64,000 nt of DNA from Actinacidiphila glaucinigra. GTDB lineage: Bacteria > Actinomycetota > Actinomycetes > Streptomycetales > Streptomycetaceae. The position numbers and the translations under genes were made by a program. Below are positions 8,779-16,659 of this stretch, one piece after another. Each line of letters starts with the position of its first letter. Position 1 is the first letter of the stretch. The stretch lies in assembly GCF_900188405.1 (NCBI RefSeq), contig NZ_FZOF01000002.1:372001-436000 (forward strand), read 5' to 3'. The notes beneath the pieces are model-generated. The model saw nothing but the letters and a program-made list of their open reading frames with translations. It was not told the origin of the DNA and searched no databases.

Positions 8779-9636
8779 CTAACGAGGCGGCCGGCCGGCC
8801 CGGCTCCCCCTCCACAGCAGGAAGGCGGCGGAGGCGACCGCCGCGATCCGCACGACCGTGGGCAGCACGTCGGCGAGCGCGGAGTCCAGGCCCCCCTCGG
8901 GGATCGGCTCGCCCCACCGGCCGGCGAAGCGGCCCCAGATCCAGACCAGCGCGGCCCCGGCGATCAGCCCCGGCAGGCCCAGCGCCGCGAACCGGGACGC
9001 GCGGCGGGACAGGCGGCGTGAACCGTACGCCACGGCCCAGCCGGCGAGGAGGGCGATCCAGGAGCCGAGGACGGCGCCGGCGAGCAGCAGGAGCGCGGCG
9101 GCGGTCTCCAGGATTCCGGCCCGCCACCGCCTGCGGCTCTTGGCCGGAGCCGGGGCGGCGGCCGGCCGGGCCTCGGGCTCGGGCCCGGGCCCGGGTTTCT
9201 CCTGACCGCCGTCCGGGGCGGCTTCCGGGTCCTCCTCGGGGGTGAGGGGGATGAGCAGGCCGCCGGTCATGCCGGGCAGCCCGTCCAGTTCGTCGCCGGG
9301 CCGGGGCTTCCGCGACGGCGACGGGGACGGTGACGGCGACTGCGTGCGCTGCTCGGGCAGCCGCCACCACTCCGGTTCCGCCGGTGCGGGCGCCTCCGGG
9401 GCGCGGGGCGCGGGCACCGCGGCGGCCTCCTGCACCACCGCGTCGGGCGCTCCCATCCGGCCCAGGATCCGCCGCACCGCGGCGGGACTGTCGCTGCCGT
9501 GCCGCTGCCGGTCGATGTCCTGGCGCAGGCGCGCCACGAGGTCCCGCCGGCGGTCCGCCGGCAGGGCGGTCTGTGCCAGGTCCCCCACCTTGCTGAGGTA
9601 GTCCAGAACCAACCGGTCGCTCTCCTCCGCACCCAT
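8779..9636 (-). CDS. Membrane protein of unknown function
   Basis: 285 residues. The first ~70 are a soluble helical segment (DYLSKVGDLAQTALPADRR near residue 12), resembling the HAAS-type helical domains often found ahead of membrane segments. A long Pro/Ser/Glu-rich linker follows, and the C-terminal half has about four transmembrane helices (around residues 170-265). No catalytic motif is seen. The start is well defined: TAGCGT at 9643-9648, then 6 nt, then ATG, implying a leaderless mRNA. Its stop codon lies within the promoter of the HAD gene, so the two can be transcribed independently. Confidence 0.7.
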   Translation of the reverse strand: MGAEESDRLVLDYLSKVGDLAQTALPADRRRDLVARLRQDIDRQRHGSDSPAAVRRILGRMGAPDAVVQEAAAVPAPRAPEAPAPAEPEWWRLPEQRTQSPSPSPSPSRKPRPGDELDGLPGMTGGLLIPLTPEEDPEAAPDGGQEKPGPGPEPEARPAAAPAPAKSRRRWRAGILETAAALLLLAGAVLGSWIALLAGWAVAYGSRRLSRRASRFAALGLPGLIAGAALVWIWGRFAGRWGEPIPEGGLDSALADVLPTVVRIAAVASAAFLLWRGSRAGRPPR

Positions 9637-9852
9637 ACGCCGACGCTACCGCCCTCCGGGCGTTCCAGGGTGGGGGGTTGCACGCAGGCGAGCTCCGGTT
9701 GATCCCCTCCTCAACTGTCACAGCGATGAAATACGCTTCGCACGCAGCCGCGCCCTTGGCGTCGTCCGCACATGGACGACGCTCGGGTGTCGCGCGGCCC
9801 GGCTCATCACCCGGTCCGTCCACCGGGCTTCTTCGTGGGGGTAGGAATCAAC

Positions 9853-11826
9853 GTGCGCATGCGCACCCTGTCGACCGTGCTCGCGGTCGTCTTCAGCTCT
9901 ACGGCCATAGCCGCCGGCACCATGGGTCCCGCCGCGGCGGACTCCAGCATGGGCCTGTCGATCTCGTCGTACGGCGACATCGCCGTGGACGGGGTCCACA
10001 AGCGGGTCTACATCAGCGATCCGGACGGCGGCAAGGTCGTCGTCACCGACTACGCGGGCAAGCTCGTGGCGACCGTCCCGAACCTTCCGGGAGTGCGGGA
10101 CCTGGCGATCACGCCCGACTCCGGCACCGTCTACGCGGCCGTTCCGGGTGACGACTCCGTCGTGGCCATCGCGACGTCCACCGCCACCGAGGCCGCGCGC
10201 CACCCGATCGGTGAGAACACCGACCCGAAGACCCTGGCGGTCGCGGGCGGACGGGTCTGGTTCATGTACGGACAGGAGACCGCGCACCACCTGGGCTCCT
10301 TCGACCCCTCGCTGGGCACCCCCGAGATCGCTCTCGACCAGCTCCCGGGCCGGTACTTCCGCGACGCCGCCGAACTGGAGGCGGCCGGGGACACCCTCGT
10401 ACTCGGCATCCACGGCACCTGGTCGGGCCTCGCCGTGTACGACGTGTCCTCCGGAGCGCCCGTGCTGCGCAAGGAGGGCATGCCGCCCGAGGCCGCGAGT
10501 TCCATGGCCGACTTCGCGCTCAGCGCCGACGCCGAGAAGATCGTCGCCGCCTCCGGCGAGATGCCCTACGCGGCGACCGCGATCAACACCGAGGACCTCA
10601 CCCGCACCGGCGCATACCCGGTCGAGGCGAGCAACCCCAGCTCCGCCGCGATCGCACCGGACGGCACGGTCGCCGTGTCCACGTTCAGCTGGTACGACAC
10701 GGACATCTCCGTCTTCAAGCCCGGCACGACCACGCCCTACCGGACCTACACCTACGACCAGTACGGCTCGGGCGGCGACACCATCGTCAGCCAGGGCCTC
10801 GCCTGGGCGCCCGACGGCAGCAGGCTGTTCGCCATCGCGGACGGCCACAGCGGCCTGCAGCTGCGCGTCCTCAACGACGCCGCCCGCTACCCGGTCAAGG
10901 TGAGCGTCTCGGCGCCGGCCAAGGCGACCCGCGCCAAGAAGCTGAGCGTCACCGGCAGGCTGACCTCCGGCAGGTCCTTCCCGTCCGGCTCGAAGGTCAC
11001 CGTCACCCGCACCGACATCGACTCGCCCAAGGGCAAGTCGCTCGGCACGAAGACGGTCGGCTCCTCCGGCGCGTTCTCCTTCACCGACACGCCGCCGGCC
11101 GGCGGCAACGTCACCTACACCGCGCAGTACGCCGGTGACGCCACCCACGCCCGGGCGTCGGGCAAGGACACCGTCGCCGTGGCGCGCAACGCCACCACCC
11201 TGACGCTCAACCACAACAAGAGCGTGTACAACTACGGCGCCGACGTGTCCTTCACCGCGCACCTCGGTTCCACGTACAAGAACCGCACGGTCGAGATCTG
11301 GGCCGACCCCTACGGCTCGGACAAGCCGAAGAAGCTCCTCAAGACCGGCAAGGTCAATTCCAAGGGCAACCTGTCCGCCACGGTCGACATGACCCGCGAC
11401 ACCACCGTCACCGCGGTCTTCAAGGGCGATGCCCGCTCGGCCGGCAAGACGGTGAAGGTCACCGCGTACGCCAGGGTCAAGGTCTCCACGACGGTCTCCA
11501 AGCAGTACAAGACGGCGAAGATCGGCTCCACCTCGTACGCGTACTTCCACAAGAAGACGGACCCGGTCTTCACCACGACCATGACGTACTACAAGAACCG
11601 CTCGCAGCGGCTGAACCTGGAGGTCTACTTCCAGGGCAAGTGGCTCGACGCGGGATCGCAGTACTTCGCGCTCGGCACCAACGGCAAGTCCACCGTGACC
11701 CTGCTCGGCCCGCACGAGACCGGCTACCGGATGCGGATGCGCGCCTCGTACGTCAACGGCTCCTCCGGCGACAACGTCAACTCCACCACGTACGGCGCCT
11801 GGAAGTACTTCTACTTCACCAAGTAG
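9853..11826 (+). CDS. Secreted beta-propeller / Ig-like repeat protein
   Basis: 657 residues with a Sec signal peptide (MRMRTL..., hydrophobic core, cleavage near AAADSS). Residues ~35-340 contain repeated short blades such as GVHKRVYISDPDGGKVVV and PDSGTVYAAVPGD, typical of YncE/surface-layer beta-propellers. The second half has Ig-like or bacterial Ig domains (KLSVTGRLTSG..., GGNVTYTAQYAGD) and a Lys/Tyr-rich C-terminus ending FYFTK. No sortase signal or C-terminal transmembrane helix is present, so it is probably released or loosely wall-associated. The GTG at 9853 follows AGGA by 6 nt; the ATG at 9859 is an alternative. A strong terminator follows. Confidence 0.8.
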   Translation: MRMRTLSTVLAVVFSSTAIAAGTMGPAAADSSMGLSISSYGDIAVDGVHKRVYISDPDGGKVVVTDYAGKLVATVPNLPGVRDLAITPDSGTVYAAVPGDDSVVAIATSTATEAARHPIGENTDPKTLAVAGGRVWFMYGQETAHHLGSFDPSLGTPEIALDQLPGRYFRDAAELEAAGDTLVLGIHGTWSGLAVYDVSSGAPVLRKEGMPPEAASSMADFALSADAEKIVAASGEMPYAATAINTEDLTRTGAYPVEASNPSSAAIAPDGTVAVSTFSWYDTDISVFKPGTTTPYRTYTYDQYGSGGDTIVSQGLAWAPDGSRLFAIADGHSGLQLRVLNDAARYPVKVSVSAPAKATRAKKLSVTGRLTSGRSFPSGSKVTVTRTDIDSPKGKSLGTKTVGSSGAFSFTDTPPAGGNVTYTAQYAGDATHARASGKDTVAVARNATTLTLNHNKSVYNYGADVSFTAHLGSTYKNRTVEIWADPYGSDKPKKLLKTGKVNSKGNLSATVDMTRDTTVTAVFKGDARSAGKTVKVTAYARVKVSTTVSKQYKTAKIGSTSYAYFHKKTDPVFTTTMTYYKNRSQRLNLEVYFQGKWLDAGSQYFALGTNGKSTVTLLGPHETGYRMRMRASYVNGSSGDNVNSTTYGAWKYFYFTK

Positions 11827-11844
11827 CCACGACCCGGCAGACAT

Positions 11845-11873
11845 GGAAGGGCCCCGCGCTGCGGGGCCCTTCC
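11845..11873 (+). terminator. Intrinsic terminator after the secreted repeat protein
   Basis: A perfect 13-bp stem (GGAAGGGCCCCGC and its complement) with a 3-nt loop, 18 bp after the stop codon. It has no U-tract, which is common for Streptomyces terminators. Confidence 0.85.
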
Positions 11874-11999
11874 GCATCCTCGGTTCGAGGTCGTCGCGGC
11901 GCGGCCGGGCAGCCGGCCGGCCGCGCCCGGCCGCGGCTTGGGGAAAAGCAGAACGACGCCCACGGTGGGTTGTGGGCGGGCAGGGCTAATGTGGGGGAG

Positions 12000-14417
12000 A
12001 TGAGCACTGACGGCCCCGCGGCGGCGCCGCGCACGCTCGCGGAGGATCTGCGCGCCCGCGGCGACGACGCGCTGTCCGCACTGCTCCGGGCGCGCCCGGA
12101 CCTGCTGAACCCGGTCCCGAACGACCTCTCGCAGCTCGCGACCCGCGCCGGCACCCGTGCCTCCGTCGTCCGCGCCCTGGAACGCCTGGACCGGTTCACG
12201 CTGCAGTCCGCCGAGGCCCTGGCCGTCGCACCGGACGGCGCCCCGTACGACGCGCTCGCCGCGCTGATGGGCCCGGAGGCGGCGGGGGCGCTGCCCGGGG
12301 CCGTGGCGGTGCTGCGGGCGCAGGCACTGCTGTGGGGCGGGGACGACCGGCTGCGCCTGGTGCGCACCGCGCGCGACATCCTGGCCCCGGCCGCGGGGAG
12401 TCCGTCGCCGACCGGGCTCGGGCCGACCGTGGCGGAGGCGACGTCCGGCATGTCGCCGACCCGGCTGCAGCAGATCCTCGCCGTGCTCGGGCTGCCGCCG
12501 ACGCACGACCCGGTGAGCGCGGTGGGCTCGGTGACGGCGCTGTTCGCCGACCGGCCGCGGATGGCGGCGCTGCTCGAAGGGGCACCCCCGGAGGCCGGGG
12601 CGGTGCTGCGCAGGCTGACGTGGGGCCCGCCGTACGGGGAGGTGGCGGACGTGTCGGTGCCGCCGCCACCGGTGGCCTGGCTGCTGGAGCGGGGGCTGCT
12701 GCTGCCGGCCGGGGCGCGCAACGTCGTGCTCCCCCGCGAGGTGGCCCTGCATCTGCGCGACGGCCGGGCCCACCGGGCTCCCGAGCCGGTCGCGCCGGAC
12801 GTGGCGCCGGCGGTGCACGATCCACAGGTTGTGGACAGGACCGCCGCGGGTCAGGCCTTCACGGCGGTGCGCACGGTCGAGGAGCTGCTGAAGCACTGGG
12901 AGACCGGCGGCCCCACGGTGCTGCGCGCGGGCGGGCTGAGCGTGCGGGACCTGAAGCGGGTGGCCACGTCGCTGGACGTACCGGAGCCGCTGGCCGCGTT
13001 CTGGCTCGAGGTGGCGTACGCCGCCGGCCTGGTCGCCGCGGACGGGGAGGTGGACGAGGCCTACGCGCCGACCCCCGCGGCCGACGGATGGCTGTCGCTG
13101 CCCACGGAGGACCGGTGGGCGGTCCTGGTCACGGCGTGGCTGGCCGCCACCCGCGTGCCGGGTGTCGTCGGCACGCGGGACGTGAAGGGCCGCGCGATGG
13201 CCGCGCTCGGCCCCGACCTGGACCGTTCGCTCGCCCCCGAGGTGCGGCGGCGGACTCTGGAGCTGCTGGCCGCGCTCCCCGAGGGCGCCTCGGCGGACCA
13301 GGACGCGCTGCTGGCCCGGCTGCGCTGGGAGCGCCCGCTGCGGGGCGGCGCCGCGATGGACCCGCTCCGCGCCGACCTGGTGCGCTGGACGGTCACCGAG
13401 GCCGAGCTGCTGGGGATCACCGGCCGCGGCGCGCTGTCGGCGCACGGCCGCGCGCTGCTGCGGCGCTCCGGGGACGCCGCGGCCGTGCTGCTCGGGCCGC
13501 TGCTGCCGGAGCCGCTGGACCATGTGCTGCTCCAGGCCGACCTGACGGCGGTCGCGCCGGGCCCGCTGCAGCCGCATCTCGCCGAGACCCTGCACGTACT
13601 GGCCGACGTGGAGTCCAAGGGCGGCGCGACCGTGTTCCGCTTCACCCAGGGGTCGGTGCGCCGGGCGCTGGACGCCGGGCGGACCGCCGCCGACCTGCAC
13701 GCCTTCCTCGCGGCGCATTCCCGCACTCCCGTGCCGCAGCCGCTGAGCTACCTCGTGGACGACGTCGCCCGCCGGCACGGCCGGCTGCGCGTGGGCGCGG
13801 CCTCGGCGTACGTGCGCTGCGACGACGACGCGCTGCTGAGCGAGCTGCTGGCCGACCGCCGGGCGGTCGGCCTCGGGCTGCGCCGCCTCGCGCCGACGGT
13901 ACTGGCGGCGCAGAGCGACCCGGCGACGCTGCTGGAGCGGCTGCGCGCGCTGGGCCACGCGCCGGCGGCCGAGTCCGCCGAGGGCGACGTGCTGATCACC
14001 CGAGCGGACGCCCGGCGGACCCCGCCGCGCAGCGCGCCGGTGCCCGTGGTGGACGGGCCGCCGATCCCGGACGGGACCCTGCTCGGGGCCGCGGTGAAGG
14101 CGATCCGGGCCGGTGACCGGGCCTCGACCGCGGTCCGCCGGGAGCCCGCCGACCGCCCCGGCGGCAACGGCGACGGCCGGCTGCCGCGCACGGCGGCGGC
14201 CGAGACCCTGGCGACGATGCAGGCGGCGGTGCTGACCGGCGAGTCCGTGTGGATCGGCTACGTCAACGCCGAGGGCGCGGCGAGCCAGCGCGTGATCGGC
14301 CCGATGCGGGTGGAGGGCGGCTTCGTCACCGCGTACGACCACACCGCCGACGAGGTCCGCACCTTCGCGCTGCACCGGATAACCGGTGTCGCCGAGCTCG
14401 CCGACGACCTGGCCTGA
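12000..14417 (+). CDS. Helicase-associated protein with WYL-like C-terminus (XPB partner)
   Basis: 805 residues, no signal peptide. The N-terminal and central parts are helical with winged-helix-like segments (TRAGTRASVVRALERLDRF near residue 45). The stretch PEPLDHVLLQADLTAVAPGP (near 500) is the conserved core of the 'helicase C-terminal domain' family found beside bacterial XPB. The last ~70 residues (VWIGYVNAEGAASQRVIGP, then FALHRITGVAEL) resemble a WYL domain, a ligand- or nucleic-acid-sensing fold. TAATGT at 11987-11992 lies 7 nt before the ATG, suggesting a leaderless start. The XPB gene follows 150 bp downstream, an arrangement also found in mycobacteria; a DNA-repair complex with XPB is inference. 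Confidence 0.85.
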   Translation: MSTDGPAAAPRTLAEDLRARGDDALSALLRARPDLLNPVPNDLSQLATRAGTRASVVRALERLDRFTLQSAEALAVAPDGAPYDALAALMGPEAAGALPGAVAVLRAQALLWGGDDRLRLVRTARDILAPAAGSPSPTGLGPTVAEATSGMSPTRLQQILAVLGLPPTHDPVSAVGSVTALFADRPRMAALLEGAPPEAGAVLRRLTWGPPYGEVADVSVPPPPVAWLLERGLLLPAGARNVVLPREVALHLRDGRAHRAPEPVAPDVAPAVHDPQVVDRTAAGQAFTAVRTVEELLKHWETGGPTVLRAGGLSVRDLKRVATSLDVPEPLAAFWLEVAYAAGLVAADGEVDEAYAPTPAADGWLSLPTEDRWAVLVTAWLAATRVPGVVGTRDVKGRAMAALGPDLDRSLAPEVRRRTLELLAALPEGASADQDALLARLRWERPLRGGAAMDPLRADLVRWTVTEAELLGITGRGALSAHGRALLRRSGDAAAVLLGPLLPEPLDHVLLQADLTAVAPGPLQPHLAETLHVLADVESKGGATVFRFTQGSVRRALDAGRTAADLHAFLAAHSRTPVPQPLSYLVDDVARRHGRLRVGAASAYVRCDDDALLSELLADRRAVGLGLRRLAPTVLAAQSDPATLLERLRALGHAPAAESAEGDVLITRADARRTPPRSAPVPVVDGPPIPDGTLLGAAVKAIRAGDRASTAVRREPADRPGGNGDGRLPRTAAAETLATMQAAVLTGESVWIGYVNAEGAASQRVIGPMRVEGGFVTAYDHTADEVRTFALHRITGVAELADDLA

Positions 14418-14567
14418 CCCGTCCGCGGGGCGGTCGCGAGGCGGCCGCGCCCCGCCGCCCGGTATCGATCCCGGGGAGCGGGGCGTTTCCCTTCGGGGAT
14501 GGGGGACCATGGATAGTTCAGCCCGGCCCCTTTCCCGGTCCCGGCCCGCCCATTCGCGGAGGTTTGT

Positions 14568-16199
14568 GTGTCCTGCCTGATCGTCCAGAGCGACAAGACC
14601 CTGCTCCTGGAGGTCGACCACGAGCTCGCCGACGAGTGCCGGCGGGCGATCGCCCCCTTCGCGGAACTGGAGCGGGCGCCCGAGCACATCCACACCTACC
14701 GGATCACCCCGCTGGGGCTGTGGAACGCCCGCGCCGCCGGGCACGACGCGGAGCAGGTCGTGGACTCGCTCGTGAAGTTCTCCCGTTACCCGGTGCCGCA
14801 CGCGCTGCTGGTGGACGTCGCCGAGACGATGGCCCGCTACGGCCGGCTGACGCTGAGCAAGCACCCGGCGCACGGCCTGGTGCTGTCCACCACGGACCGT
14901 CCGGTGCTGGAGGAGATCCTCCGCTCGAAGAAGGTCGCGCCGCTGGTGGGGGCCCGGCTCGACCCCGACACGGTGGTCGTCCACCCCTCCGAGCGCGGCC
15001 AGATCAAGCAGGTGCTGCTGAAGCTGGGCTGGCCGGCGGAGGACCTGGCCGGTTACGTGGACGGCGAGGCGCACCCGATCGAGCTGGCCCAGAACGGCTG
15101 GAAGCTCCGCCCCTACCAGGAGCAGGCGGTGGAGGGCTTCTGGCACGGCGGCTCGGGCGTGGTCGTGCTGCCCTGCGGCGCCGGCAAGACGCTGGTGGGC
15201 GCGGGCGCGATGGCGCAGGCGAAGGCGACGACGCTGATCCTGGTGACGAACACGGTCTCCGCCCGGCAGTGGAAGCACGAGCTGGTCAAGCGGACCTCGC
15301 TGACCGAGGACGAGATCGGCGAGTACAGCGGCACCCGCAAGGAGATCCGCCCGGTCACCATCGCCACGTACCAGGTGCTGACGACCAAGCGGAAGGGCGT
15401 CTACTCGCACCTGGAGCTCTTCGACTCCCGCGACTGGGGCCTGATCGTCTACGACGAGGTCCACCTGCTGCCGGCGCCGGTCTTCAAGTTCACCGCGGAC
15501 CTGCAGGCCCGCCGCCGGCTCGGGCTGACGGCGACGCTGGTGCGCGAGGACGGCCGCGAGTCGGACGTCTTCTCGCTGATCGGGCCCAAGCGCTTCGACG
15601 CGCCGTGGAAGGAGATCGAGGCGCAGGGATACATCGCGCCCGCCGACTGCGTGGAGGTGCGGGTCAACCTGACCGACTCCGAGCGGCTGGCGTACGCGAC
15701 CGCCGAACCGGAGGAGAAGTACCGGTACTGCGCCACGACCGCGACCAAGCGCAAGGTCACCGAGGCGCTGGTGGCCAAGCACAAGGGGCAGCAGACCCTG
15801 GTGATCGGCCAGTACATCGACCAGCTCGACGAGCTGGGCGAGCACCTCGGGGCGCCGGTGATCAAGGGCGAGACGACGAACGCGCAGCGCGAGAAGCTCT
15901 TCGACGCCTTCCGGCAGGGCGAGATCTCGGTGCTCGTGGTCTCCAAGGTGGCCAACTTCTCCATCGACCTGCCGGAGGCGACGGTGGCCATCCAGGTCTC
16001 GGGCACCTTCGGTTCCCGTCAGGAGGAGGCGCAGCGCCTCGGCCGGGTGCTGCGGCCGAAGGCGGACGGCCACGAGGCCCGTTTCTACTCCGTGGTCGCC
16101 CGCGACACCATCGACCAGGACTTCGCCGCGCACCGGCAGCGCTTCCTGGCCGAGCAGGGCTACGCGTACCGCATCGTCGACGCGGACGAGTTCCTGTAA
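14568..16199 (+). CDS. DNA repair helicase XPB (ERCC3 family)
   Basis: 543 residues, SF2 helicase. Walker A is LPCGAGKT (near residue 199), motif II is the DEVH box in IVYDEVHLLP (near 299), the XPB-specific RED motif is seen in LVREDGRESDV (near 327), and motif VI is QRLGRVLRPK (near 490). The N-terminal domain of ~160 residues matches the damage-recognition region of XPB. It is a 3'-5' DNA translocase expected to act in nucleotide excision repair or to remodel stalled complexes; the bacterial role is not settled. The start is secure: GGAGG lies 5 nt before the GTG at 14568. The partner gene lies directly upstream. Confidence 0.95.
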   Translation: MSCLIVQSDKTLLLEVDHELADECRRAIAPFAELERAPEHIHTYRITPLGLWNARAAGHDAEQVVDSLVKFSRYPVPHALLVDVAETMARYGRLTLSKHPAHGLVLSTTDRPVLEEILRSKKVAPLVGARLDPDTVVVHPSERGQIKQVLLKLGWPAEDLAGYVDGEAHPIELAQNGWKLRPYQEQAVEGFWHGGSGVVVLPCGAGKTLVGAGAMAQAKATTLILVTNTVSARQWKHELVKRTSLTEDEIGEYSGTRKEIRPVTIATYQVLTTKRKGVYSHLELFDSRDWGLIVYDEVHLLPAPVFKFTADLQARRRLGLTATLVREDGRESDVFSLIGPKRFDAPWKEIEAQGYIAPADCVEVRVNLTDSERLAYATAEPEEKYRYCATTATKRKVTEALVAKHKGQQTLVIGQYIDQLDELGEHLGAPVIKGETTNAQREKLFDAFRQGEISVLVVSKVANFSIDLPEATVAIQVSGTFGSRQEEAQRLGRVLRPKADGHEARFYSVVARDTIDQDFAAHRQRFLAEQGYAYRIVDADEFL

Positions 16200-16224
16200 C
16201 GGCCGCATCCGGGGGCCCGCCGCG

Positions 16225-16398
16225 TCAGTCGCGCGCGGCGGCGCCGTCCTGGCCCAGCACCACGACGCGGAAGGTCGTGGCGACGAAGACCCGGACCGCG
16301 CGCAGGGCGTCCCCGACGGGGTGGACCGGATGCCGGTGCCCGGTGTCCTCGGCGATGGCGCTGCTGCCGTGGACGCGGGAGTCCGCTGGTCGTGCCAT
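16225..16398 (-). CDS. Small conserved hypothetical protein
   Basis: 57 residues (MARPADSRVHG...). The C-terminal half has a short hydrophobic stretch, VRVFVATTFRVVVLG. I know similar short Streptomyces proteins of unknown function but no named family. TACATT at 16405-16410 lies 6 nt before the ATG, a good leaderless start, which makes a real gene more likely than its size suggests. It converges on the XPB gene, whose stop is 25 bp from its own, and is divergent from the helD-type gene. Confidence 0.6.
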   Translation of the reverse strand: MARPADSRVHGSSAIAEDTGHRHPVHPVGDALRAVRVFVATTFRVVVLGQDGAAARD

Positions 16399-16464
16399 GA
16401 CCCCAATGTACGCATGTGTGACGCTTTGGGCAGAGGTCGGGGGCACGGGCGGGTGGACAAGTGG

Positions 16465-16494
16465 TTAGCGCCCCCCGCCGCCGAGGCGTAGGAT
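16465..16494 (+). promoter_or_regulatory. Predicted promoter of the HelD-type gene
   Basis: TTAGCG (16465-16470) and TAGGAT (16489-16494) are 18 bp apart. The -10 is a good match; the -35 is moderate. Transcription would start near 16501, leaving a leader of about 160 nt before the start at 16660. Confidence 0.45.
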
Positions 16495-16510
16495 CCCTCG
16501 TCTTGCCGCC

Positions 16511-16556
16511 CGCCCCCCGTGGGGGCGGCGCCACCGACCGGACGGAAACCGGTCGG
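16511..16556 (+). promoter_or_regulatory. Two hairpins in the leader of the HelD-type gene
   Basis: A 7-bp stem of CGCCCCC and GGGGGCG with a 3-nt loop (16511-16527) is followed by an 8-bp stem of CCGACCGG and CCGGTCGG with a 7-nt loop (16534-16556). Both lie in the predicted 5' leader. They could form an attenuator or an operator; nothing seen decides this. Confidence 0.4.
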
Positions 16557-16659
16557 CCCGAGTCGTGATCCGTATCAGGACAGCGCCCCGACCCGCGCCG
16601 CCGTGCGCGCCGGTCCGGGGCCGGCTGAGCCATGCCCTACGTGCCGCCGGAGGCAACCC

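Noticed and set aside
11811..16460. A 1549-codon open frame on the minus strand across the helicase region
   Set aside because: It is the antisense of two well-identified genes on the plus strand. Its translation is Arg/Gly/His-rich with no family match; long antisense frames are normal in GC-rich DNA.
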